Below are positions 49,765-57,951 of a stretch of 59,515 bases of DNA, one piece after another. Under the pieces are notes generated by a model. The model was not told the origin of the DNA and made no database searches. It was given only the letters and a program-made list of their open reading frames with translations. The DNA comes from a virus. The stretch lies in IMG/VR virus record IMGVR_UViG_3300022699_000433, positions 1 to 59,515 of that record; one strand, 5' to 3'. The translations under genes were made by a program, and so were the position numbers. Position 1 is the first letter of the stretch. Each line of letters begins with the position of its first letter.

Positions 49765-50691
49765 ATGGACGGCAAAAAACTAACCCGGGAGATGCTCGAC
49801 TGGCTCGATCAGCCTCTGGCGAGCGACCTCGAGGCAAACCAGCGAAGGATTTACGAGATGCTCGACCTGGCGGCCGGTATCTTTTGCCGGGAGACCTTTT
49901 GCCTGCATACTTCGGTGCAGATTACCACCGTTGCCGATAAGCAGAACTACGATCTACCGCCCGATTTTATCGAGCTTTACATGAAGAGCAGCAGAGGCCG
50001 CTATTTCATCAAATACTTTGACGGCTCGAACTATTCCTACCCGATCAGGACCAGCTACGAGAAGATCTTCCATACGTATGCGACCAACCCGAAGGCAATA
50101 CCGGGGCGATTTGCCGTTATCGACAAAGAAGAAACAGAAGATTTAATCCAGGGTACGGTAGATGAGTCGGAAGACCCCATGTACGGGGAAGTGGATCTAT
50201 TTGATGAAGATAAATCGTTCACCACCACGGATCGGGTCTATCCGCGGGATATCGTTCACAACGAGAAGGACGGTTCCACCGGATATGTCCTATCAATAGT
50301 CAATGAGCATTGGTTGAAAGTGGCCCTGTTTCTGGGAAAAGACAATCGTTTCGTCTTCGGCGAAATAATACCAACCTACACGATCCAGCCCGCGGCGGAG
50401 AAGCAAATCGTGCTCGATCAGCCCTCCTCTACAACCGGACATATCATGACCGTACCCTATATCTGTATGCCTGCGCCGGTATATTCGGACTACGGTTTCT
50501 GGCGCTTTCCTCCCCGGGTATGCAAGGCGATCGCCGCAGGAGCGGCCACCATCTACAAGCTGACCAAAGGCGGAAAAACGGCCACGGATGCAAAACAAAT
50601 CGGCGGGATCTTCGAGGCCGAGATCAAGCGGTACCGCTATGAGCTGGCTAAGGCAAATCATCAGGACTGGCATTATCGCAAGAGTTATTGA
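49765..50691 (+). CDS. Head-tail adaptor-type protein 1
   Basis: 308 aa, GGAGG upstream. The N-terminal helical segment (LTREMLDWLDQPLASDLEAN), then DKQNYDLPPDFIELY, and the closing helical segment (RVCKAIAAGAATIYKLTKGG) are like the helical-bundle adaptors that bind the portal in podoviruses. The large beta-rich insert in the middle is unusual. A related layout is seen in the next gene. Confidence 0.55.
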   Translation: MDGKKLTREMLDWLDQPLASDLEANQRRIYEMLDLAAGIFCRETFCLHTSVQITTVADKQNYDLPPDFIELYMKSSRGRYFIKYFDGSNYSYPIRTSYEKIFHTYATNPKAIPGRFAVIDKEETEDLIQGTVDESEDPMYGEVDLFDEDKSFTTTDRVYPRDIVHNEKDGSTGYVLSIVNEHWLKVALFLGKDNRFVFGEIIPTYTIQPAAEKQIVLDQPSSTTGHIMTVPYICMPAPVYSDYGFWRFPPRVCKAIAAGAATIYKLTKGGKTATDAKQIGGIFEAEIKRYRYELAKANHQDWHYRKSY

Positions 50692-50752
50692 ACACGGTCG
50701 TACCGGAGTTGCTCGTTTCATTGGTTTTATTGGTTTGCAAGGAGGATGATTC

Positions 50753-51361
50753 ATGGCACTCACCAAGGCAAATATCCACGCCGAGATCAGGAGCCTGCTC
50801 AACGAGGCGACCGCAGGGTTTTTCACCAATGAGGAAATCGACAGCTGGATCGACCAAGCCGCCATCGATATTTCATCCAAGACGCTTTGCTATGAGCAGT
50901 CCTCACCCATTACGTTAATGAAATATCAGATCGATTATGCCTATCCCATGAACTGCATCAAGGTGGTCGCCTGCCTCTACGACAATAAGGGGCTCGTCAG
51001 AATAGATCCGGAAAAACTCGGTAACCTCACCGGCAAACAGGGAGGCCCGCCGGGGTTTTTCTGCGACTGGGCCAAGAAGATCTATATCGAGCCGGTCCCT
51101 AATGAAGCCTACAACGGACAGTCGGTGACCGTGCTCTTTGCCGCGCAGACCAACGATATTACCAACATCGACGAGCAGTTCAAGGTGCACGCAATCCTGT
51201 TCGGGCTGTGGCGGGGCAAGCTCAAGGATCGAAAATACGGCGAGGCCTCCCAGGTGCTGAACAGCTATCTGAACTTCCTGCTCTTCAACCGGCAGGATCT
51301 CCTGGTGCGGGAGGTAACCGCACGGTCCGACCGGAAGATACCGGACAGCAAAAAGAGTTAA
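50753..51361 (+). CDS. Head-tail adaptor-type protein 2
   Basis: 202 aa. It opens with IHAEIRSLLNEATAGFFTNE and then EIDSWIDQAAIDIS, has YQIDYAYPMNCIKVV in the middle and ends with a helical stretch; this is the pattern of gp4/gp6-like adaptor and connector proteins of podoviruses. It is the likely link between portal and tail. AAGGAGG precedes it. Confidence 0.65.
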   Translation: MALTKANIHAEIRSLLNEATAGFFTNEEIDSWIDQAAIDISSKTLCYEQSSPITLMKYQIDYAYPMNCIKVVACLYDNKGLVRIDPEKLGNLTGKQGGPPGFFCDWAKKIYIEPVPNEAYNGQSVTVLFAAQTNDITNIDEQFKVHAILFGLWRGKLKDRKYGEASQVLNSYLNFLLFNRQDLLVREVTARSDRKIPDSKKS

Positions 51362-51367
51362 AAAACC

Positions 51368-54300
51368 ATGGACGAAATAGTCGTACCGAACAAAGAGTTT
51401 CCCGAGTTCCCGCTTCCCATGCAAGGAGAGAGCGAGCCCGCGATCCCACGCAAACAGCTGCTTTTTACCGGCGAATGGGATCCCAGCGAGGATCCGCTCA
51501 AGCTGGGCGAGCAGAACTACGCGGTGCTTGAAAACCTGCGCTACCGGGACGTGGGTCTCGAAGGCGTATCCGGCTACACGAAGATTAACACCACCGCCCT
51601 TGCCACCTACCTGAAGGGACGGTCCGGGATCCAGCTCCAAAGCCCCTATGCCAACAAAAGCCATGTACTGATCCAGGCCGAAAACGCCGGGGAGACGGCC
51701 TCCCAGGTCCTGGAGAACCGGACCGCCGTTCCCGATCAGGGCGATTTTGAGAGCGCCCCGCTCCACACCGACGCATCAGGCGCCGGCCAGGGTCGGTTCG
51801 CGGCATGGCCGGAGGGCCACGTAGCCTACTGCAACGGCAAAGAGTCCTGCATCTATGCCGGTGATGAGATTCGCTGCGCGGGATTCTTCTCGATTTATAC
51901 ACCGAAGATAGTCCGCACCGATATCAGCTTTCACGACAACGGCGGGAGCGCGGACACCGTAGTCACGGAATCGAGCAATTTCAACAGCGCCGGATTCAAG
52001 GTGGGCCACGTTGTCACGATCACGGGCAGCACCAGCAATAATGTCAGCGCCCGGATCACCGCGGTTTCAACCGACGGGAAGACCATCACGTTCGAACCGG
52101 GCGTGCTCACCGATGAGGCCGCCGGCGACACCGTGAGTATTACCGTGAATTTCGCACAATATCACACCGAAACTACCGACTACACCCAACGAGTGACGGA
52201 CGCCGCCAACGCAATAGCCAGCTGTGCGGCGGTAAGCGGCACCACCGGTTATCTATGGGTGATGCTCAGCCCGCGGCCGTTGAGCGCCGTGCGATACAAG
52301 ATCAGGACGGCAAACACCGAGACCTCCGAGACGACCTGCCGGGTATGGGACGGCGAAAAACTCGCAGCCGTGATCAACCCCTCGGATGGGACGGTTTCGG
52401 CCGGCAAATCCATGGCCCAAGACGGCAGCTTCTCGTTCCATTCCACGGTGGGCTCCGCACAGCCGCTGCATTTCGAAGGGCTCTATCTGTATGCGTATAT
52501 ATTCGAGCTCAGCGCGGGAGCCGCCGAAATCCACCACGTGACCCTTACCGCGCCGTATCAGGAGATAATAGACATTTGGGACGGGATCAAACGGCACCCC
52601 GTTATGATGCAGGTGTCCCGGGGATTGACGGCCGAGACTACGGGCACCTCTTCAAACGGCACCATTACCACCGTGTATCCGACCGGATATGACCACAATA
52701 CGATTGCAGAAATCAGCGACGCCGACGATTACGAGGCCTTGCACGCTGGAACCGAGATCACGGCTAATTCAGTTTCAAGAACGGTAACTCAAAAAATCTT
52801 CACCCGGGCAATCAGTGTCACTCCGTATGAAGTATATTTTCGGGAGCCCTTTGGGTGGGAACATCCTACCGATGAGATTTATAGTTTCGGGTTGCGCCAA
52901 TCAGGATTCCAGGTCGGCGATATGGTAACCGTCAACAATTCCGACTATAACGACGGCACCTATGAGATCATTGGTATAACGGGCGGCGGCACAACGCTGC
53001 AAGTCAGCGGGGCACTGACCAACGAATACAAGGAAATCGGCGTTGGATTAAGCCGACCTGCAACGCGATACGTGGAGCTTGATCAATCGGTCGATTGGTA
53101 CAACGGCGGCAGCGGATACGCCTTTACGTATAAAAACCCGGTCGATGAGACCGGTACCGCGGATTACAAAGACTTTACCCTCGAAGTCAACGAACCGTCG
53201 TACGCCGATTTTCCGATCGGCGCGTTGATCGACGGCCTGGACTCCGCCAACCACATCCTTCTGGCGTTTGAAGAGCGCGTCTCCGCACTCCAGATCAACA
53301 TGATTGCCGACAAGGTGAATATTAATCCCGCCAATATCCGGGTCGGCTACTACAACGGCAGTCAATACGTCAGCCAGAAGATCATCTTCGACAGCTCTCA
53401 AGGCAAGCCCGGCAGCAGCGGCGCCGGCAAGAGCCTGAATAGAAGCGGCATGATTGCGATGGTGCCGCTCCACGAAAAGGATGAATTCAAACAGACGGTC
53501 TTCGGCGTTAACGCCTATTTCTATCAAATTACGTTCACCGCGACCCTCAGCGGCACCGAAGGCGGCGACGCCGAGGTGATCATCGATACCATCTATGGGA
53601 TCCCCGCGCAAAAGTCGGTCAAAGGCTATAAGTTTCCGGCCCTGTTCGGCGACGTTCCGCTTCTGTGCGGCCGCCTGGGCGGCAAGGAAGGCAACCGGGT
53701 CGATTACGGGGCGTCGGGCACCACCTGCGTGTTTAACGGCGATGATTCCAGCAACGGCACCCGCGGACCGCTGTATATCGGCGATAGCGAAGAGCTCACC
53801 GCGTTTTGCGAGGTATACAGCCGCTACGGACTCCAGATGACCAACATAGGGATTTTTACCAAGAATCGTCAAGTCCACCTTCTGGTAGGCAACACTACAG
53901 ACGAATGGCAGGTCCATTCCCTGTCCGGAACCGTGGGCTGTCCCGCCCCGCTTACCATGGACAGCTTCGATGTCGGCCGTACCCTCGCCGGTGATCCGCA
54001 GCGGCAGGTCGCCATGTGGCTCAGCTACAACGGCCCGGTGCTGTTTGAAAACGGCGTGCTCGATACCCGCGTAGGCTACAAGATACGCTGCTATTTCGAC
54101 AAGGACGATCCCCGCTGCATCAACTACGCGGCCATTGATAAAAGCCAGGGAAGGTTCGACCCGGACACCGGCACCTACCATTTGTTGATCCCGTCCGGAA
54201 CTGGACAAACCACCTTAAACGTGTGGCTTGCCTACGACCTGGTCCGCAACCGCTGGTATCGATTAGTTCCGGCGGGAACGGACCCCTATCCACAGGCGCT

Positions 54301-54733
54301 CATCAGGGTGGTGGATGCCAACGGCGCCCAGTACCTCTACGGATGCAGAGACAACGGCCACATGATGCGCCTTGAAAACGGCACCACATGGGACGGCGAG
54401 GGCATTGCTCAAAAGGTCGTCTTCGCCGACCAGGTACCAACCGGGGATGTATTCGACATTACGCTTCTCAGGAAGCTCAAGCTCTTCGCCGTGGCCGTTT
54501 CGGAAGACGTGAGCGTGGTGATCAAGCACTACAAAAACGGTTCGAGCTCGGGGACCAGCCTGGTGGGTGTTCCCCTGAAAGGTTCGACCCGGTTTATCAA
54601 ACACACCCAGAGCATCAATCTCGAGGGATGGTCGCATCAATTGGAATTTTCAGTCACCACCGTGAATACCGAAAAAGGCTTCCAGCCCTTAGGGCTGAGC
54701 TACCAATACGAGGTGATCAGGGCAGATGAGTAA
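51368..54733 (+). CDS. Very large tail/structural protein
   Basis: 1121 aa. It begins NKEFPEFPLPMQGESEPAIP, then repeated beta-rich domains with Gly, Thr, Ser and Asp (for example TVVTESSNFNSAGFKVGHVV and a similar SGFQVGDMVTVNNSDYNDGT near 520). It ends with a beta domain. Members of this size and position in short-tailed phages form the tail hub, plug or tube. The two similar segments suggest internal duplication. Host-binding function cannot be shown. Confidence 0.65.
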   Translation: MDEIVVPNKEFPEFPLPMQGESEPAIPRKQLLFTGEWDPSEDPLKLGEQNYAVLENLRYRDVGLEGVSGYTKINTTALATYLKGRSGIQLQSPYANKSHVLIQAENAGETASQVLENRTAVPDQGDFESAPLHTDASGAGQGRFAAWPEGHVAYCNGKESCIYAGDEIRCAGFFSIYTPKIVRTDISFHDNGGSADTVVTESSNFNSAGFKVGHVVTITGSTSNNVSARITAVSTDGKTITFEPGVLTDEAAGDTVSITVNFAQYHTETTDYTQRVTDAANAIASCAAVSGTTGYLWVMLSPRPLSAVRYKIRTANTETSETTCRVWDGEKLAAVINPSDGTVSAGKSMAQDGSFSFHSTVGSAQPLHFEGLYLYAYIFELSAGAAEIHHVTLTAPYQEIIDIWDGIKRHPVMMQVSRGLTAETTGTSSNGTITTVYPTGYDHNTIAEISDADDYEALHAGTEITANSVSRTVTQKIFTRAISVTPYEVYFREPFGWEHPTDEIYSFGLRQSGFQVGDMVTVNNSDYNDGTYEIIGITGGGTTLQVSGALTNEYKEIGVGLSRPATRYVELDQSVDWYNGGSGYAFTYKNPVDETGTADYKDFTLEVNEPSYADFPIGALIDGLDSANHILLAFEERVSALQINMIADKVNINPANIRVGYYNGSQYVSQKIIFDSSQGKPGSSGAGKSLNRSGMIAMVPLHEKDEFKQTVFGVNAYFYQITFTATLSGTEGGDAEVIIDTIYGIPAQKSVKGYKFPALFGDVPLLCGRLGGKEGNRVDYGASGTTCVFNGDDSSNGTRGPLYIGDSEELTAFCEVYSRYGLQMTNIGIFTKNRQVHLLVGNTTDEWQVHSLSGTVGCPAPLTMDSFDVGRTLAGDPQRQVAMWLSYNGPVLFENGVLDTRVGYKIRCYFDKDDPRCINYAAIDKSQGRFDPDTGTYHLLIPSGTGQTTLNVWLAYDLVRNRWYRLVPAGTDPYPQALIRVVDANGAQYLYGCRDNGHMMRLENGTTWDGEGIAQKVVFADQVPTGDVFDITLLRKLKLFAVAVSEDVSVVIKHYKNGSSSGTSLVGVPLKGSTRFIKHTQSINLEGWSHQLEFSVTTVNTEKGFQPLGLSYQYEVIRADE

Positions 54734-54860
54734 TAAAAGAAACGAGGGGGCTTCGGCTCGGGTAAGGCGGGATGGTAGGCGGGAAACGACATGAACCGGT
54801 AAAAGGGAGACTTGATAATCATGAGTATCACAATCAGCAATGAGAAAGGGGGTGGAAGTC

Positions 54861-54992
54861 ATGCCGCGAGGAGATAAGACAGGCCCGCCGGCAGGTTCGG
54901 GCGGACCGCACAGCGGCCAAGGCGGTGGCAAGGGAAGAGCTCCCGGCAAAGGGAGAGGCCGAAAAACCGGCGGCGGCAAGGGCGGGTGTTAA
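54861..54992 (+). CDS. Short Gly-rich MPRGD protein
   Basis: 43 aa, MPRGDKTGPPAGSGGPHSGQ at the start and KTGGGKGGC at the end, strongly like the DUF5320-type small Gly/Pro/Arg-rich proteins (MPRGDGTGP...) common in bacteria and archaea. Their role is unknown. A GAAAGGGGG ribosome site precedes it; a shorter overlapping frame (54821-54877) is also open. Confidence 0.5.
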   Translation: MPRGDKTGPPAGSGGPHSGQGGGKGRAPGKGRGRKTGGGKGGC

Positions 54993-55059
54993 CACACGTT
55001 AACAACCAGTCAACAACAATGAACAACATGGTGCTCAATCGCGCCCACAGGGGGATACC

Positions 55060-55578
55060 ATGGCTTCCCAGGCATTAGCCGATTACTACCTTGAAAAGTC
55101 ATATCGGAAGGCCGCTTCCACGCCGGCTTCGGTGCAGGCGTTGCCCGATGTGGGTGAGGTCACGCTCAGAGGCGTCATGGCAAAATCCGCAGCCGAACAA
55201 GAATCCCGGTCGGCCGCCGAGGATCTGGAGCTCGCCCGATCGCGGCTCGATGAGCGCGCGCGCCAGGCGCAGAATCGGCTCAGTCTGGAGCAGGATGAAC
55301 TGAGTGGCGCCCGGAAGGGCAACGTGTGGGCTACGGGGATCTCCCTGGCAAATCTGGCGCTGACCGGTTTAGGCGGCTACGCGCAGCTCAAGGAGGCCGA
55401 GAAGCACGAAAACCTCTACGAACGTATCCTTTCGCAGAAAAAAGATCTGTTAGATCTCAAACGGCGACAGCATGAGGATTTTTTGAACCTCGTCGAACCC
55501 TTTCTTACCACCGTGAAGGGATCCCGAAGGAGCTGGCACGAATCGCTGAAACCATCAAGCACGATACAGAGCACGTAG
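55060..55578 (+). CDS. Putative internal virion protein
   Basis: 172 aa. Charged coiled-coil (about residues 50-85, AEDLELARSRLDERARQAQN), then a short hydrophobic segment (ISLANLALTGLGGYAQL), then another helical region. Start ATG follows a GGGGG stretch. Helical proteins with one hydrophobic segment in this position fit the ejection proteins of short-tailed phages. Confidence 0.5.
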   Translation: MASQALADYYLEKSYRKAASTPASVQALPDVGEVTLRGVMAKSAAEQESRSAAEDLELARSRLDERARQAQNRLSLEQDELSGARKGNVWATGISLANLALTGLGGYAQLKEAEKHENLYERILSQKKDLLDLKRRQHEDFLNLVEPFLTTVKGSRRSWHESLKPSSTIQST

Positions 55579-55587
55579 GAGGCGCCC

Positions 55588-56676
55588 ATGGTCAACCTGG
55601 CACAGCTCTACAATCCGCAATATGAATCGGTGACGGGCAGAAAGCGGAAGATCCCCGCCACGGAATTCATACTCGCGCAGCTGCCCGCCATGCGCAAACG
55701 CTATGAGGACAAAGCGCGCTATGAATTAGAGGAAGAGAGCCTTGAACAGGAGCGGGGTATCCACGATGAGCAGATGGCCCTGGCCCGCAAACAAGCGCGT
55801 GAATCCAAAAAACAGGCCAGCGCAGCCACCGGTATCAACCTGGCGTCCTTAGGTCTCCAGACCGGGTACCTCGGCCATAAAATGGGATGGTGGGGCGAGA
55901 AGGGAACAACCAGCGGCGCAAATCTGGCCACCGTATCAGGCAAATCCGGCGGCGCCGCTGCGGCGCCCGCGGCGGAATCCGTTACCACAGCGCCGGTGGG
56001 CTCGAACGCATGGAACACGCCTGCTGCGGCCGGCGGCGCCGGGGCTGAATCGGCAAGCGCGGCATCGACTGCACCATCCGGTGCGGGAGGCACAAGCCTC
56101 GCCTCGCCCGCTCTCAAAACAGCGGGCGTTGCAGGGATGGAATACGGCGGAAGAAAATATGTGAATCCATGGGCCAGGGAGCAAGCAGGTAAGACCGGCG
56201 GGGTTCTGGAACTTACCGCACGGCGCGCCGGGCAGGGTGCGATTCTCGGCGGTGGATGGGGAGCGGTAGTCGGAGGCACGGTGGGCTTAGTAGAAGGCGT
56301 TCTCACCGAAGGAGAAGGCGCCTGTATGATTGTAACCGCGTGCACGGGCCGCGAATCCTATGAGGTGAATGTGGCTCGGGAGTACCGTGACCGGTTTGTG
56401 GGGGCGGCAACCCTGCGCGGCTACTACATGATCGCCGAGACGATCGTGCCCCTGATGAACCGCTGGAAATTGCTTCGGCGTCTGGTAAAGCGGACTCTGG
56501 TGGATCCGCTTATCGACCATGCATCGTGGGCATTATCCGCCGATGACCACGGCGTCGTCTCTGAACGGCCCCCAAACCGGTATACCGAAAAAGTGACCCA
56601 CGTTTTTTTGAAGGTCTGTCATTTCCTCGGCTCTTCGCGGAGCCGCTTTGTACGATCGAACGGCGAAACAGTATAG
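55588..56676 (+). CDS. Internal virion protein with CFI-box-like motif
   Basis: 362 aa, GGAGG upstream. A charged helical N-terminal part (25-85), then an Ala/Gly/Ser-rich low-complexity middle (90-190), a glycine-zipper-like hydrophobic stretch (GAILGGGWGAVVGGTVGLVE), and from about residue 250 CMIVTACTGRESYEV, followed by a YRDRFV and YYMIAE pattern. This matches the CFIATAAYGS ('CFI-box') domain of unknown function, here placed in a late phage gene. Possibly part of the ejected protein set. Confidence 0.6.
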   Translation: MVNLAQLYNPQYESVTGRKRKIPATEFILAQLPAMRKRYEDKARYELEEESLEQERGIHDEQMALARKQARESKKQASAATGINLASLGLQTGYLGHKMGWWGEKGTTSGANLATVSGKSGGAAAAPAAESVTTAPVGSNAWNTPAAAGGAGAESASAASTAPSGAGGTSLASPALKTAGVAGMEYGGRKYVNPWAREQAGKTGGVLELTARRAGQGAILGGGWGAVVGGTVGLVEGVLTEGEGACMIVTACTGRESYEVNVAREYRDRFVGAATLRGYYMIAETIVPLMNRWKLLRRLVKRTLVDPLIDHASWALSADDHGVVSERPPNRYTEKVTHVFLKVCHFLGSSRSRFVRSNGETV

Positions 56677-56688
56677 GAGGGACGAGCT

Positions 56689-57942
56689 ATGAATCCATAC
56701 GGCGCGGTACCGCGGGCGCTCGAAGGTACACGGCAAACCCTGCGGGAGATCATGACCGATTTTGTCTCCCAAAAGCTCCAGGAATCCAAACTCCAGCTGG
56801 CATTGGGCGAGATGGACCTGGAACGGAAAGCGCTCGAGCTCGAAGGCGAGAAAGAACGGGCGCGGACCGCCGTCGATCTATCGAAACTCGCCATGGAGCA
56901 AGGCTACCGGAAAGAGCGCCTCGGCCTTGATAAGAAGCGCCTTGCTGAAACAACCCGGCACGCTAAGGCCGCCGAAACAGCCGCCGAGCAGCGCCTCGGT
57001 GAGCAAGCCCGCCATGCCAAGGCCATGGAGAGCACCGCACAGCAGCGCGCCGATATTCTCCAAAGCCAAGAGGATTGGCTCAACGAAGCCAAGACGCCCG
57101 ACGTGTGGGCCGGGGAACTGGGCCTTTCACCCACCCAACAAGAGATCTTTCGTTCCTATTTTCCCGAAGGCACCTCGCTCAGCCGGCGGGATGTCCAGGA
57201 ACAGGTCAAAGACCTGAAGGAAAACCCCGTAATGCACTTCAAGTTTCGGTTGCTCGGCAACATCGACCGCCTCGAGGAGATGGGCTCCCGGCTCGCTGAC
57301 CCGGACTTGACCGCCGAGGACAAGAAAGCCCTGGAAGCGAATTACGACACCCTGTACGGCAAAACGCAGCGGCTGAAAACATTGGTTGATTATATCGATC
57401 AAGGCAAGACCAAGCTTACCCCCGAGCAGTACCGCGATCTGCGGGACGATGCCATGCTTGCCTGGGATACGCTCGATGAGGGCTCCAGGGAACGGCTCGG
57501 AGGCGACTATAAGAAATTCGAAAAGGCATACGTGGATGACTATACGGATATCCTCAAGAAAGGCAATCTGAATCTCAAAGAGCTCAAGCGCAAAAAAACC
57601 GCGGCCAAGCCGGGGACCGAAGATGTCGTCTCGGCAGTCAAGCTGGAGAAAAAGGAAACAAAACAGCTGATGGACGGCATCAACGAAATCGAGCGTGTAA
57701 AAGGCGCCGGCGCGGCAGACCGCGCCTTTGCGGCCATAAAGCGTTTTCTGGCCCAGGGTGAAAAGGAGCAGGCAAAAGACTTCATCGATATTGTGCTCGG
57801 ACGTGCAGCGCGGCAGGGGGCGAAAAAAGAAAAAACAGAGAGAAAAGAAACATCGGCATCAAAGGAAACACCCCGCCGCGAGCCGTCCCTGCAAGGCGGC
57901 AGTGGAGCGGTCAGCAACCTTAATCAGCTCATGATCCAATAG
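56689..57942 (+). CDS. Coiled-coil internal virion protein
   Basis: 417 aa. Residues 20-120 are an uninterrupted charged coiled coil with Leu/Ala/Lys/Glu repeats (AKAAETAAEQRLGEQARHAK), the rest helical, ending with a Lys/Glu-rich tail. GGAGG precedes ATG. Likely part of the ejectosome or core complex. No family recognised. Confidence 0.55.
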   Translation: MNPYGAVPRALEGTRQTLREIMTDFVSQKLQESKLQLALGEMDLERKALELEGEKERARTAVDLSKLAMEQGYRKERLGLDKKRLAETTRHAKAAETAAEQRLGEQARHAKAMESTAQQRADILQSQEDWLNEAKTPDVWAGELGLSPTQQEIFRSYFPEGTSLSRRDVQEQVKDLKENPVMHFKFRLLGNIDRLEEMGSRLADPDLTAEDKKALEANYDTLYGKTQRLKTLVDYIDQGKTKLTPEQYRDLRDDAMLAWDTLDEGSRERLGGDYKKFEKAYVDDYTDILKKGNLNLKELKRKKTAAKPGTEDVVSAVKLEKKETKQLMDGINEIERVKGAGAADRAFAAIKRFLAQGEKEQAKDFIDIVLGRAARQGAKKEKTERKETSASKETPRREPSLQGGSGAVSNLNQLMIQ

Positions 57943-57951
57943 GACAGCGAT

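Noticed and set aside
53048-54208. 386-codon frame opposite the large tail gene
   Set aside because: Same cause: codon bias of the real gene leaves the opposite frame open. No ribosome site or recognisable motif.
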